Assembly (NCBI GenBank): GCA_020249775.1
Contig: JADCFA010000009.1
Coordinates: forward strand, 62,001-126,000
Direction: 5' to 3'
From: Roseomonas sp.
GTDB lineage: Bacteria > Pseudomonadota > Alphaproteobacteria > Acetobacterales > Acetobacteraceae
DNA: 64,000 bases
The notes beneath the pieces were generated by a model, which saw nothing but the letters and a program-made list of their open reading frames with translations, was not told the DNA's origin and searched no databases. Made by a program: the position numbers and the translations under genes. Of the stretch, positions 26,285 to 35,271 are shown in pieces. How positions within the stretch are numbered: the first letter of the stretch is position 1; every line of letters begins with the position of its first letter.

Positions 26285-26307
26285 GTCATGCTCCCTCCCC
26301 GAACACG

Positions 26308-26329
26308 AAAAGGGGGCCGAAGCCCCCTT
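26308..26329 (-). terminator. Rho-independent terminator of rpmJ
   Basis: On the minus strand AAGGGGGC (26329-26322) pairs with GCCCCCTT (26317-26310) around a TTCG tetraloop. A short run of T follows. It lies about 45 nt past the rpmJ stop. Confidence 0.8.
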
Positions 26330-26372
26330 CAAAACGCGCAGCGCTGTAACGCAGGCCGAAGCCCGCGCAACA

Positions 26373-26498
26373 TCACCCCTGGCGGGCCTTCAGCCGCGGA
26401 TTCTTCTTATTGATCACGTAAACACGACCGCGGCGGCGTACCACAACGCAGTTCTTGTCACGGGTCTTGGCGGTCTTCAGTGAGTTACGAATTTTCAT
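26373..26498 (-). CDS. rpmJ: 50S ribosomal protein L36
   Basis: The 41-residue protein begins [20 protein letters not shown] and continues [20 protein letters not shown]. This is the cysteine-poor (non-zinc) L36 form common in Alphaproteobacteria; only one Cys is present instead of the zinc-binding set. It is monocistronic with its own terminator. Confidence 0.95.
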   Translation of the reverse strand: MKIRNSLKTAKTRDKNCVVVRRRGRVYVINKKNPRLKARQG

Positions 26499-26564
26499 TG
26501 GTCAAACCTTTCGAAGGCGCGGTGTCTAAGCGGGGCAGGGGGCCAAGTCAACCCATTGGGCAGC

Positions 26565-27782
26565 CTATTCAGCCGCGCGCCGCTCCTCTTCCATGATGCG
26601 CAGAAACCCATCGCGCGTCTGCGGCAGTTTCCGGCCCATGATCTGTTCGGCCACCTGGGTGCGCAACACCTGGGCTGTGCCGCCGGCAATGGCGAACATG
26701 CGCGCATCGCGCAAATAGCGCTCCATCGGGTTGTCGCGCGAATAGCCGGCCGCGCCCCAAACCTGCAAAGCCTGGTTGGTCACCCTGATCGCCATCTCGC
26801 CCGCCAGTACCTTGGCCTGGGCGGCAGCCAGACGATCCGGAAAGCCATTCGGCCCCGCGCTTTTCGCCGCACGCCAGACCAAGGCGCGGGCGGCTTCCAC
26901 CTCAATGGACATATCCGCCAGCATCCAGGCAAGGCCCTGGAATTCGCCAATGGGTCGGCCAAATTGGCGCCGGGTCTGCGCGCGGTCCAGCGCATGTTCA
27001 TAAGCGCCGGCGGCCAACCCCAGGGCGACGGTCGCCGCCCCCACGCGCTGGCCATTATAGGCGTCAATCAGCCGGCCAAAGCCCCGCGCCCAGCCGCCGG
27101 GCGGGCGCAGCACCATGCTATCGGGCACTTCCAGCCCGACGATTTCCGTCTCGGCTTCCGGCATCCCACAAAGCCCGAGGGAGGGGATGCGCTTGAAGCT
27201 AATGCCAGGCGGAGGCCCATCACCCCGACGCACCACCAGGAAGCCGCCAATGCCCTGATCGCGCCCATCTTCAATCACGCGCGCGAAGATCAGATGCAGC
27301 CGGGAAACCCCGCCGCCAGTGATCCAGGTCTTGCGGCCATTGATCACCCAGGTATCGCCATGGCGCACGGCGCGCGTGGTCATTTCTGTCGCCGCCGAGC
27401 CGGCTTCGGGTTCGGTGATCAGAATCGCGGGCTTGTCGCCGGCCAGCACCAGATCAGCCGCGATGCGCTTTTGGGCATCTGTGCCATAGGCCATGATGGC
27501 GCCAATTGCGCCCATATTGGCTTCCACGGCGATGCGGCCACAAACGGCACAGGCTTTGGCGAATTCCTCGATCACCAGGGCAGCGTCGAAGTAATCGCCC
27601 CCTGGCCCGCCCCATGCGCGCGGCACGGTCAGGCCGGTGAAGCCTGCTTCCGCCATGCGTCGCACCATGGGCCAGGGATAGGCGCCAGAGCGATCTGTCT
27701 CGGCCGCTTGGGCGGCGGCTTCGCGCGCCAATTCGCGCGCCCGGTCGCGCAGCCTTGCCTGTTCAGGGGTTAAGCCATCCAT
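26565..27782 (-). CDS. Acyl-CoA dehydrogenase
   Basis: The 405-residue flavoenzyme oxidises an acyl-CoA to its 2-enoyl form. Domain order is an N-terminal helical domain, then the beta domain with LITEPEAGSAATEMTTRA and WVINGRKTWITGGG, then the C-terminal helical domain. The last holds RRQFGRPIGEFQGLAWMLAD, QVWGAAGYSRDNPMERYLRD and IAGGTAQVLRTQVAEQIMGR. The ATG at 27782 lies 10 nt after the DUF533 gene, so both may share a transcript. The acyl chain is not deducible. Confidence 0.93.
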   Translation of the reverse strand: MDGLTPEQARLRDRARELAREAAAQAAETDRSGAYPWPMVRRMAEAGFTGLTVPRAWGGPGGDYFDAALVIEEFAKACAVCGRIAVEANMGAIGAIMAYGTDAQKRIAADLVLAGDKPAILITEPEAGSAATEMTTRAVRHGDTWVINGRKTWITGGGVSRLHLIFARVIEDGRDQGIGGFLVVRRGDGPPPGISFKRIPSLGLCGMPEAETEIVGLEVPDSMVLRPPGGWARGFGRLIDAYNGQRVGAATVALGLAAGAYEHALDRAQTRRQFGRPIGEFQGLAWMLADMSIEVEAARALVWRAAKSAGPNGFPDRLAAAQAKVLAGEMAIRVTNQALQVWGAAGYSRDNPMERYLRDARMFAIAGGTAQVLRTQVAEQIMGRKLPQTRDGFLRIMEEERRAAE

Positions 27783-27792
27783 GATGTGCACC

Positions 27793-28563
27793 TTATGTGA
27801 GACGCGCTTCGATAGCCGCTGCGGCGGCGCGATCCAGTTTGAGCGCCTTGGCGAATTCATCAAGCCAGGCGCGCTCCGCTGCCGCGATCTCCCCCGCGCC
27901 GACCACGGCGGCGGCGTAGAGTTGCGCGGCCAGCATCGGGTCGCTCGCCAGTTTCGCCAATGCCGCCGGCGCCAGTGGCTTGTCGAAATCAGCGAGAACT
28001 GTGTCGCGCGCGGCGGGGCTGAGGCCCGCGCCATCCAATTGCGCGGCGATGCGCCCGCGTTCTTCGGCATCTATCGCGCCATCGGCCTTGGCTGCGGCAA
28101 TCATCGTGCGCAGCATCAAAAGCGCTTCGGCGCTTTCGGCGCTGGGGGCTTCTGCCGGCGCGGGGGTGACGGGCGCCCAAGGATCGGCGGCTTGTTTGCT
28201 GGCGCCCGGCGCATGGCCCCAAGGATTGCTGGGGGCTGCGGGAGAATCCTTCAAACCACCCCGGCCGGGCGCTTTCTTGATTGGGGGCGCGCTGGCACTG
28301 CCTTGCCGCGACGGCCCGGCCCAATAGAAACCGCCAGCCTTTGCGCTCGGCGCTGGTCTTTGCGGGGGCGCGGCGGGCGGGGGCAGGGTTTGACTTTGGC
28401 GCAGCGCTTCAATGGCAATACCAGCAAGCCCCGCCAGCGCGCGCGCTAATTGCGCATTGCCAGCCGGGGCGCGCCGCGCATAACCGGCAGGGCTGCGCCG
28501 CCGCGGCGCCCTACCGCCGGACAGAACCGCGCCAATCACCTGCCCAAGATCGAAACCGGCCAT
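27793..28563 (-). CDS. DUF533 (TerB-like) protein
   Basis: The 256-residue protein starts MAGFDLGQVIGAVLSGGRAP and has a long Pro/Ala/Gln-rich linker. The C-terminal helical domain (from about residue 140) reads LMLRTMIAAAKADGAIDAEE, then RGRIAAQLDGAGLSP, the DUF533/TerB pattern. The acidic ADGAIDAEE turn is the putative metal-binding site of TerB folds. The function of DUF533 is unknown. The first part may associate with the membrane but shows no clear helix. Confidence 0.8.
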   Translation of the reverse strand: MAGFDLGQVIGAVLSGGRAPRRRSPAGYARRAPAGNAQLARALAGLAGIAIEALRQSQTLPPPAAPPQRPAPSAKAGGFYWAGPSRQGSASAPPIKKAPGRGGLKDSPAAPSNPWGHAPGASKQAADPWAPVTPAPAEAPSAESAEALLMLRTMIAAAKADGAIDAEERGRIAAQLDGAGLSPAARDTVLADFDKPLAPAALAKLASDPMLAAQLYAAAVVGAGEIAAAERAWLDEFAKALKLDRAAAAAIEARLT

Positions 28564-28588
28564 GTCCCCCCCTTCCTTGCAGGCAGAA

Positions 28589-29494
28589 TTACAAATCCTG
28601 CAGCACGGCGGCAATTGTCGGCGCCAAGGCGCGAAATTCCTCAGCCCTAGGGCTGCGTGCGCGCCACGCCAAGCCGATGCGACGGCTCGTGCCATTTTCC
28701 AGCGGCCGCGTCACCAGCCCAGTGCCTGCCAGGACGCCGCCCGCCACAGCAAGGCGTGGCAGCAGCGTCACACCAAGCCCGCTGGCGGCCATTTGCACCA
28801 GCGTATGGAGCGAAGTGGCCGAGAATTCCTCGGCGGTCAGCGCCCCCGAAAGCCCACAAGCGGCCAGGGCATGATCGCGCAGGCAATGACCATCCTGCAG
28901 CAGCAAGAGTTTTTCATCCAGCAGCGCACGGGGGGCGATGCTGGCGCGCCCGGCCAAGGCGTGATCTTCCGGGCAGGCCAGCAGAAACGGGTCTTCGGCG
29001 ATACTTAGCGTCTCCGCGCTGCCGCAATCGCAAGGCAGCGCCAGCAGCAGCAAATCAAGCCGCCCGAATTCCAAGGCTTCCACCAGCCTTTCGGTCAAAT
29101 CCTCGCGCAGCCAAGGGCGCAGGCGGGGGAAGTCGGCGCGCAGCCGCGGCATGAGGCGGGGCAGCAGAAAGGGGCTGATGGTTGGGATGACGCCAAGGCG
29201 GATTGGCCCCGAAAGGGGTTCGCGCGCCGCGCTTGCGGTTTCCACGCAGCTATTGAGCGCGGCAAGCGCCACACGCGCGCGTTGAATGAGCTCCGCCCCA
29301 AGTGGCGTGAAGACCGGCTTCTTGGCGCCGCTGCGTTCCAATATCGCGGCATCCAATTGCCGCTCCAGGGCGATCATGCCGGCCGAAAGGGTGGATTGCG
29401 TGACACCACAGGCCGAAGCGGCGCGGCCGAAATGCTCATATTCGGCGAGCGCCACCAAATAGCGGAGTTGCTGAGGGGTGGGCAACGCGATCAT
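28589..29494 (-). CDS. oxyR: Hydrogen-peroxide-sensing LysR regulator OxyR
   Basis: The 301-residue LysR-type regulator has an N-terminal helix-turn-helix (PTPQQLRYLVALAEYEHFGR onward to VTQSTLSAGMIALE). It has the paired redox cysteines of OxyR: Cys204 and Cys213 in LQDGHCLRDHALAACG, with the same nine-residue offset as E. coli Cys199/Cys208. This makes OxyR the best call rather than a generic LysR protein. No catalase or peroxiredoxin gene is adjacent, so its targets lie elsewhere. Confidence 0.88.
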   Translation of the reverse strand: MIALPTPQQLRYLVALAEYEHFGRAASACGVTQSTLSAGMIALERQLDAAILERSGAKKPVFTPLGAELIQRARVALAALNSCVETASAAREPLSGPIRLGVIPTISPFLLPRLMPRLRADFPRLRPWLREDLTERLVEALEFGRLDLLLLALPCDCGSAETLSIAEDPFLLACPEDHALAGRASIAPRALLDEKLLLLQDGHCLRDHALAACGLSGALTAEEFSATSLHTLVQMAASGLGVTLLPRLAVAGGVLAGTGLVTRPLENGTSRRIGLAWRARSPRAEEFRALAPTIAAVLQDL

Positions 29495-29617
29495 CGTATA
29501 TTCCGGTTAATAATCAAGGACTTTCATCTGAACCGACGCTGCAAGAAATAGGCGGCAAAAGGCTGCGCCGAAAGGCCCTCGGCACCTTAAACCGTGGATA
29601 CGCGCGTCAGATGCGGT

Positions 29618-29977
29618 TCAGCGACGGGTCCAGCGTTCCTGGCCAAGCCTGGTCCCGCCGGCAAAGGTCCAGATACCGGACCAGACACCGTTTTCATTGA
29701 CGAGCAGGACAAGCCCCGTATCGTTGCCAGAACGGTAACTGACCGTGAGGAAACCCTCATCGCCGATGCCGGTGCCAAGATAACGCTGCCCATCTATCAC
29801 CCAAGTGACGCGAAAGGTGTCGCCGGTTGGTATCACCTCGACCGTGCCGCTATAAGACGCGCCATCTGGTGAACGCCCCTCGACATTATAGCGGCCAGCG
29901 ATGCTTTTCTGCGCCGCGGCGCCGCCAGCCAGGGCGGCAAGAATGGGCAGCGACAGCAACAGGCGTTTCTTGATCAT
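29618..29977 (-). CDS. Small secreted protein of unknown function
   Basis: The 119-residue protein has a signal peptide (MIKKRLLLSLPILAALAGGA, cut near AAAQ). It is followed by a beta-rich domain with GRYNVEGRSPDGASYSG, VTWVIDGQRYLGTGIG and ENGVWSGIWTFAGGTRLG. Similar short exported proteins occur widely in Alphaproteobacteria, but I know no established function. The ATG at 29977 is chosen for the signal peptide. The 123-base gap between it and oxyR shows no other feature. Confidence 0.7.
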   Translation of the reverse strand: MIKKRLLLSLPILAALAGGAAAQKSIAGRYNVEGRSPDGASYSGTVEVIPTGDTFRVTWVIDGQRYLGTGIGDEGFLTVSYRSGNDTGLVLLVNENGVWSGIWTFAGGTRLGQERWTRR

Positions 29978-30051
29978 CGGGTCGCTCCTTCTTTTTTCTT
30001 TTGCAAAGATAGACATCCCCGACGCGAGGGCAAGCAGTGCTACGGAGTACT

Positions 30052-31293
30052 TCAATACCGCGCCGGATCGTAAGGCTTCGGGTCAATGAAGGGCGCTTCG
30101 CCCATCATCATCTCCGCGACCAGCCGCCCGGTGGTGGGGCCAAGCGTAAAGCCCTGATGCGCATGGCCAAAGGCGCACCAGGCGCCGGCCTGGCCGGGGA
30201 GGGGGCCGATGATCGGCAGCATATCGGGCGTGCAGGGGCGCACCCCCATCCAGGGATCGTCCTCAACAGCTTCGGCGAGGGGTAGCAGCTTGCGTGCCAG
30301 TGGCTCGGCGCGCGCCAATTGCACCGGGGTTTTCGGCGCATCATCTGGCGCGAATTCCGCCCCCGTTGTCAGCCTGACACCAGCGCGCATCGGCACCAGC
30401 ACAAAGCCGCTATCGGCGTCCAGAAAACCGTGATTGAGCACCGCATTGCCCTGCATGCGGTAATGGCGGTGATAGCCGCGTTTGCCGAAAAGCGGCGGCG
30501 CATAGCCAAAACGGCGCGTGAGTTTTGCGGAAGCTGAACCAAGCGCAATCACCACCTGTTCCGCTTCGCGCGCGCCATCGCTGGCTTGCACGCGCCAGCC
30601 CGCACCATGGCGTTCAAGGCTGAGCGCATCGCCGCGCAGGATTTCACCACCGGCATCGGTGAAGCGCCGCGCGTAAAACAATGTCAGTGCCTGTGGGTCA
30701 CTCACCGAAAGCGGATCGGTCCAATGAATGGCGCCAAGGCGCTTGACCAGCAGATGCGGCTCTGCCGCCGCAATGGCGGCTTGATCGAGCAGCGCGTAAT
30801 TCACGCCCTGTTCGCGCTTCAGCGTCTCAGCTTCCGCAAGGGCGGCATTCAACGCTGCCTGATTATTGTAAAGCCGCATCCAGCCGATGGGGCGGAGCAA
30901 TGCTTCGGCCTCAGTCCTGCGCGTGAGCGCCACATGTTCATCAATGCAGGTCACGATCAGCCGCGCATAGGCTTCTGCAATCGGCCGATAGCGAGAAGGT
31001 GCTGAATGCCACCAATATTTGAACAAGGGCGCGGCAAGGCCGAGCAACGCGGAAGGATGATAGGAAGCATCCACTGATCGGTTCTGCGCCATGCGCCAAA
31101 GTGTCGCGATATCGCGCGGGAAAGGGTGCGGATACACCGCTTCGCGCTGGATCAGCCCCGCATTGCCGAAGGACGCGCCTTCACCCGGCGGCGCACGATC
31201 CAGCAGCACCACCTGCGCGCCGCGGCGTTGCAAATGCAAAGCGATGGAAACGCCGATCATGCCGGCGCCAAGAACGATCACAGATCGCGGCAT
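30052..31293 (-). CDS. DadA-type FAD-dependent amino acid oxidoreductase
   Basis: The 413-residue flavoprotein begins with the dinucleotide-binding motif SVIVLGAGMIGVSIALHLQR and ends with the DAO-family segment GVRPCTPDMLPIIGPLPGQ. Near the N terminus, GEGASFGNAGLIQREAVYPH matches D-amino-acid dehydrogenases. Substrates of relatives are D-amino acids or secondary amines such as sarcosine. The next genes on the same strand (upstream) are a cupin and a GST, 39 nt and more away. The exact amine is not deducible. Confidence 0.88.
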   Translation of the reverse strand: MPRSVIVLGAGMIGVSIALHLQRRGAQVVLLDRAPPGEGASFGNAGLIQREAVYPHPFPRDIATLWRMAQNRSVDASYHPSALLGLAAPLFKYWWHSAPSRYRPIAEAYARLIVTCIDEHVALTRRTEAEALLRPIGWMRLYNNQAALNAALAEAETLKREQGVNYALLDQAAIAAAEPHLLVKRLGAIHWTDPLSVSDPQALTLFYARRFTDAGGEILRGDALSLERHGAGWRVQASDGAREAEQVVIALGSASAKLTRRFGYAPPLFGKRGYHRHYRMQGNAVLNHGFLDADSGFVLVPMRAGVRLTTGAEFAPDDAPKTPVQLARAEPLARKLLPLAEAVEDDPWMGVRPCTPDMLPIIGPLPGQAGAWCAFGHAHQGFTLGPTTGRLVAEMMMGEAPFIDPKPYDPARY

Positions 31294-31332
31294 ACTTCTT
31301 CGTCCTGTCTCACGCGGCCCGGCCCGCGGGTG

Positions 31333-31701
31333 CTAAACGTCCTTGGTTTCGAATTCCGCCGGACCCGTGATTTCGATCAATTCCAGGTCTTCCGAATGGG
31401 CGACTTCACGATGCTTCACCAAGGGCGGCTGATAGCAGCTATCGCCGGCGCGAAATTCCTTGACGCCAATATCCTCATATTCAAAGCGCACCCAGCCCTT
31501 CAGCACGAAGAACATCTGGAATTTCAGATTATGGGTATGCCATTGCCCCGTGGCATGGGCGCCGGGGATGGCGCGGATGACATGCGCGCCAAAGGCGCCA
31601 TCCGTCGCACCCTTGATTCCAAGATCACGGTATTCGAAAAATGGGCGCAGCCCGCGGATGAATTCCGAACCCTCGGCATGGCTGGTCGTGGTGGTCGTCA
31701 T
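31333..31701 (-). CDS. Cupin-domain protein
   Basis: The 122-residue single-domain cupin contains the metal-binding pattern QWHTHNLKFQMFFVLKGWVR. The second motif follows around DSCYQPPLVKHREVAHSEDL. The two His residues of motif 1 and the His near the C terminus could bind a metal. I use the ATG at 31701, with GGAGAG at a good distance, over the ATG at 31719. Enzyme or regulatory role unknown; it lies 14 nt after the GST gene. Confidence 0.8.
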   Translation of the reverse strand: MTTTTTSHAEGSEFIRGLRPFFEYRDLGIKGATDGAFGAHVIRAIPGAHATGQWHTHNLKFQMFFVLKGWVRFEYEDIGVKEFRAGDSCYQPPLVKHREVAHSEDLELIEITGPAEFETKDV

Positions 31702-31715
31702 GGCGTTTCTCTCCT

Positions 31716-32342
31716 TCAAGCAAGCGGCAGCGCGACATGGCGGGTAAAGCCAGGCCGCGTCAGCAGCGCATCATAATAGCGACGCAGATTGGGCAGGCTT
31801 GGGCGTTCAATCGGCAGCACATGCCAGCGATGCACCCAGCAGCCGAGCGTGAGGTCAGCCAGGGTGAGGGTATCGCCACAAAGAAAGCGGCGCCCTTCAA
31901 GCTGTTTTTCGATAATGCCCCAAAGCCCGCCCGCTTCATCGCGCGCCTTGGCTTCTGCCTTCCAATCGCGTTCCGGTTCCGGCAGGCGCACATGGGTGAA
32001 GAAGATCGTCACCATCGGCGCCGTCAGATGCCCAAGGGTCCAATCCATCCAGGTCTCCACCGCCGCCCTTCGGCGCGCATCGCGCGGATAGATCGGGCTA
32101 TCTGGCGCCTCCGTATTCCACAAATAGCGGCAGATCGTGTTGCTCTCCCAGAGCGCCCAGCCATCTTCCTCCTGCAAGGTCGGCACCAGACCCATCGGGT
32201 TCATGGCGCGGTATTCGGGTTCCTTGGTGCGGCCAAAGGCGCCGCCTGCATCAATGCGTTCATAGGAAAGGCCGAGCTCTTCCATCAGCCACAACACTTT
32301 CATCACATTGCTGGAACTGGTCCGGCCCCAAAGCTTGCGCAT
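31716..32342 (-). CDS. Glutathione S-transferase family protein
   Basis: The 208-residue protein has the GST N-terminal domain (MRKLWGRTSSSNVMKVLWLM, with Ser-rich glutathione loop, and NPMGLVPTLQEEDGWALWES). An alpha-helical C-terminal domain follows with DTLTLADLTLGCWVHRW. This is a different subfamily from the GST at 23673. It probably begins the unit GST-cupin-DadA-like on the minus strand. Substrate unknown. Confidence 0.9.
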   Translation of the reverse strand: MRKLWGRTSSSNVMKVLWLMEELGLSYERIDAGGAFGRTKEPEYRAMNPMGLVPTLQEEDGWALWESNTICRYLWNTEAPDSPIYPRDARRRAAVETWMDWTLGHLTAPMVTIFFTHVRLPEPERDWKAEAKARDEAGGLWGIIEKQLEGRRFLCGDTLTLADLTLGCWVHRWHVLPIERPSLPNLRRYYDALLTRPGFTRHVALPLA

Positions 32343-32431
32343 GGCTGATCTCCCTTGTCTGAGATCAGCCTAAAGGGCTGGGCCGGGCGGGTCCAGTTGC
32401 AAGCGGCGCGCTGGCGCGCAATCTGTCTTCC

Positions 32432-32908
32432 ATGAAGCGCGCCCTGATGATCCTGGCCCTGGCTGCCGCCGCACCCCTTGTGGCGCAAGGTAGCGAAAGC
32501 TGGCTTGGGCTGGCGCCATGCGAGCTTTGTCTTTGGCAGCGCTGGCCCTATTGGGTGGCGATGGGCTTCGCGGCGTTGGCGCTGGCGCTGCCGCGCCATG
32601 CTGGGGTGCTGTTGGGCTTGGCGGGCTTGGCCGCGCTCACTTCCGGGGTTTTGGGCGGGTTTCATCTGGGGGTGGAGCAAGGCTTCTGGCCTTCTCCCCT
32701 GGCGGGCTGCAAGGCCGCCACGGCCGGGGCGGCAATGAGTATCGAAGATATGCTGAAAAGCCTGGCCCCAACCCCAAATAAGCCCTGTGATGCGCCCGCT
32801 TTTCTTATCCCCGGCCTTCCCATTTCGATGGCGGCCATGAATATGGTGTATGGTTTGGGGCTTGGGGCGTTTGCGCTGCGCCTCGCCCGGCAAGGAGCAA
32901 GAGCATGA
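32432..32908 (+). CDS. dsbB: Disulfide bond formation protein B
   Basis: The 158-residue inner-membrane quinone reductase reoxidises DsbA. About four membrane helices are visible. The first periplasmic pair is Cys30/Cys33 in APCELCLWQRWPYW. The second is Cys93 (LAGCKAA) and Cys119 (NKPCDAP). The gene overlaps the following coq7 by ATGA. A dsbB-coq7 pairing fits a quinone-linked function. Confidence 0.93.
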   Translation: MKRALMILALAAAAPLVAQGSESWLGLAPCELCLWQRWPYWVAMGFAALALALPRHAGVLLGLAGLAALTSGVLGGFHLGVEQGFWPSPLAGCKAATAGAAMSIEDMLKSLAPTPNKPCDAPAFLIPGLPISMAAMNMVYGLGLGAFALRLARQGARA

Positions 32909-33459
32909 CAAGCAAGACCGCCGAATACCGCCTGCCCGGCGACCCCACAGCACGCGAAGTGGTGGAACGCACCATCCGCGTGGATCATGCCGGCGAATAT
33001 GGCGCGAAGCGCATTTATGAGGGCCAATTGGCCGTGCTGGGCCGCACCAAATACGGCCCGCTGATCGAACATATGAAGGCGCAGGAACAGGTCCATCTGG
33101 ACACATTCTCCCGCCTGATTGGCGAACGCCGCGTGCGCCCGACTGCCTTGCTACCCTTCTGGCATGTTGCGGGTTTTGCGCTGGGTGCGGCGACCGCTTT
33201 GCTTGGCCATCGCGGCGCCATGGCCTGCACGGTTGCGGTGGAAGAAGCGATTGATGAGCATTACCGCGCCCAGGAAGACACGCTTGGCGATGATGAGGCA
33301 GAACTCCGCGCCGATATCGCCCGCTTCCGCGCCGAGGAATTGGAACATCGCGACACTGGCCTGGAGCATGAGGCGGAACAGGCGCCGGCCTATCGGCTGC
33401 TGAGTGCCGCAATCAAGACCGGCTGCAAGATCGCCATCAAAATCAGTGAGCGTGTGTGA
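32905..33459 (+). CDS. coq7: Demethoxyubiquinone hydroxylase (COQ7), canonical
   Basis: The 184-residue di-iron enzyme hydroxylates a ubiquinone precursor. Ligands are Glu31 (RVDHAGEYGA), Glu61 and His64 (AQEQVHLD), Glu113 or 114 (VAVEEAIDEHY) and Glu145/His148 (AEELEHRDTG). Compared with the paralog at 8549-9109, the flanking residues fit the family consensus better. It overlaps dsbB by 4 nt, and the next gene starts inside its stop codon. Confidence 0.93.
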   Translation: MTSKTAEYRLPGDPTAREVVERTIRVDHAGEYGAKRIYEGQLAVLGRTKYGPLIEHMKAQEQVHLDTFSRLIGERRVRPTALLPFWHVAGFALGAATALLGHRGAMACTVAVEEAIDEHYRAQEDTLGDDEAELRADIARFRAEELEHRDTGLEHEAEQAPAYRLLSAAIKTGCKIAIKISERV

Positions 33460-34253
33460 TGCGCCGCGCCGTATTTGCCCTGCTGCTTGCCGGCCTGGCG
33501 CCGGGCTGTGGGCTGAAGCCAGAGCCGCCAGAAATCGACCCATTCCAAAAAGCTTCTGAAGCGCAGCCCTTCACGCAAGCGCCCGTCCCGGATGTGCAGA
33601 TAACCCAGCTTTACCCGAATAACCTGCCCGGACCGCCGGGGCCTGGGGGCGTGGAAATCCCGCCGGCGACGCCCTCGGAAGCAACCCAGGCCATTGCGGC
33701 CCGGCTGCCGCTGCGCATTGGTCCTTGGGTGCGCGCTGTAGGCCCGCCGGATGAAAGCGCCATCGCGCGCAATGGTCTGACGCAACTTTATGTGCGCTAC
33801 ATTATTCCTGGCAATGCAACTTGGGCAACGGTTGGCGTGAATGATCACGGCATGGTGCTGCCGGATGGTTTTGCCTCGCCGGCTGTCGCCGCCGGGTTTA
33901 ATGCCAGCAAGGCAACGGTCCAGGCGCATGCGCCGGGCAATGTAGCGCGCATGCGCCTGGTTTGGATTCCAGATGCGCCGACACAGCGTTGCGTGACAGG
34001 GCGCGTTGTTCTGCAGGGCCAGGGCCGCTTGCATGTGGCGTGTTCCACAGGCGTTGCTGGCCAGGAATTGCGCGTGCGCGCCACAGCGGCGTTTCGCGAA
34101 GGCGATTCAGGCCGGCTGTTTGAACTGGAAGGCGAAGTGGCGCGGCTGATTGCGGAAGTCACACGCGCCGCCGCAGGGCTTCAGCCGAACCCGGGCATGC
34201 GTTCCGATGGAAGGGTTTTCATTCCAAGGTTTGGTCCTGAGGCGGCATTTTAG
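33459..34253 (+). CDS. Predicted lipoprotein of unknown function
   Basis: The 264-residue protein begins MRRAVFALLLAGLAPGCGLK, with lipobox LAPGC and Cys at about residue 17. The mature part is Pro-rich at first, with LYPNNLPGPPGPGG, then a domain containing GPWVRAVGPPDESAIARNGL and TWATVGVNDHGMVLP. I recognise no family. It is cotranscribed with dsbB and coq7 (TGATG junction), so an envelope function is plausible but unproven. Confidence 0.65.
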   Translation: MRRAVFALLLAGLAPGCGLKPEPPEIDPFQKASEAQPFTQAPVPDVQITQLYPNNLPGPPGPGGVEIPPATPSEATQAIAARLPLRIGPWVRAVGPPDESAIARNGLTQLYVRYIIPGNATWATVGVNDHGMVLPDGFASPAVAAGFNASKATVQAHAPGNVARMRLVWIPDAPTQRCVTGRVVLQGQGRLHVACSTGVAGQELRVRATAAFREGDSGRLFELEGEVARLIAEVTRAAAGLQPNPGMRSDGRVFIPRFGPEAAF

Positions 34254-34266
34254 CGGGGATATCCTG

Positions 34267-35271
34267 CTACCCCGCCATCCCCTGCACCCGCCGCATCAGC
34301 CGCCGGAAATTGCCGGACCAGAGCAAATCAATCTCTCGCCCGCCATAGCCGCGGCGGTGCAATTCTGCCGTTAGGTTCATCGTCTCCCCGGCATTGGCCC
34401 AGCCGGGAATGCCGCCGCCGCCATCAAAATCCGATGACAGGCCAACATATTCAAGCCCAATCCGCCTGACCGCGTAATCCACGTGATCCACCATATCGGC
34501 AACCGTCGCGGGTGATTTGCCATCCGCCCCAGGCGGGCGAAGAAAGGCATCCAGTGCCGTGATCTGCACCAACCCGCCCTTTGCCCGCAGCATATCCAAC
34601 TGCTCATCATCTAAGTTGCGCGGATGATCGCATAGCGCGCGGCAACAGGAATGCGTCGCCACAATCGGCGCGCGGGAAAGCTCGGCCGCCTGCATCATGG
34701 AAGATTTCGCGGCGTGCGAGACATCAATGATCAGGCCGATGCGATTCATCTCCGCAATCGCCTGCCGGCCCAGATCGGAAAGCCCGCCATGCTCTGCCGT
34801 GCCATCGCCAAGCGCGGGCTTGGGCCTTGCAGCATCGGCCAGATCATTATGCCCATCATGCGTGAGCGTCAGATAAATCGCCCCCAGATCGCGCCAGAGT
34901 TTCAGCCGCGCCAAATCGTGGCCCATGGCATTGCCGTTTTCAACCGCGCTCAGCACAGCAAGCGCGCCCGCCTGATGCGCTGCTTCCAATTCATCGGCAG
35001 TGGCGCAAAAGCGGCGCGCCACACCATCAGCGCGGGTGCGGATATGGCGGAGCATTGCCTCGGCCCGGTCTGCGGCCGCCTGATGGCCGGCGGCATCACG
35101 CGGGCCTTGCGGCGTATAGGCAATGAAGACAACGGCCTTCAGCCCGCCGCGCTGCATTTTTGGGAAGTCAACGCAGCGATCGGTTTCGGTGGTCGCATCG
35201 GGCGGGTCGGGCCATCTGATATCCACATGGGTGTCGAGTGTCAGTGTTGCCGCGTGGATCGCCTCACTCAT
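34267..35271 (-). CDS. Membrane dipeptidase (peptidase family M19)
   Basis: The 334-residue zinc hydrolase of the amidohydrolase fold cleaves dipeptides, often with a D-residue, in characterised members. Metal-binding motifs are visible: DTHVDIRWPD at the N terminus, SAVENGNAMG (bridging Glu), VSHAAKSS, THSCCRALC and SSDFDGGGGIPGW. No signal peptide is present, so it is cytoplasmic here. It overlaps the HDAC-like gene by 4 nt, so both are one operon. It converges with the lipoprotein gene. Confidence 0.92.
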   Translation of the reverse strand: MSEAIHAATLTLDTHVDIRWPDPPDATTETDRCVDFPKMQRGGLKAVVFIAYTPQGPRDAAGHQAAADRAEAMLRHIRTRADGVARRFCATADELEAAHQAGALAVLSAVENGNAMGHDLARLKLWRDLGAIYLTLTHDGHNDLADAARPKPALGDGTAEHGGLSDLGRQAIAEMNRIGLIIDVSHAAKSSMMQAAELSRAPIVATHSCCRALCDHPRNLDDEQLDMLRAKGGLVQITALDAFLRPPGADGKSPATVADMVDHVDYAVRRIGLEYVGLSSDFDGGGGIPGWANAGETMNLTAELHRRGYGGREIDLLWSGNFRRLMRRVQGMAG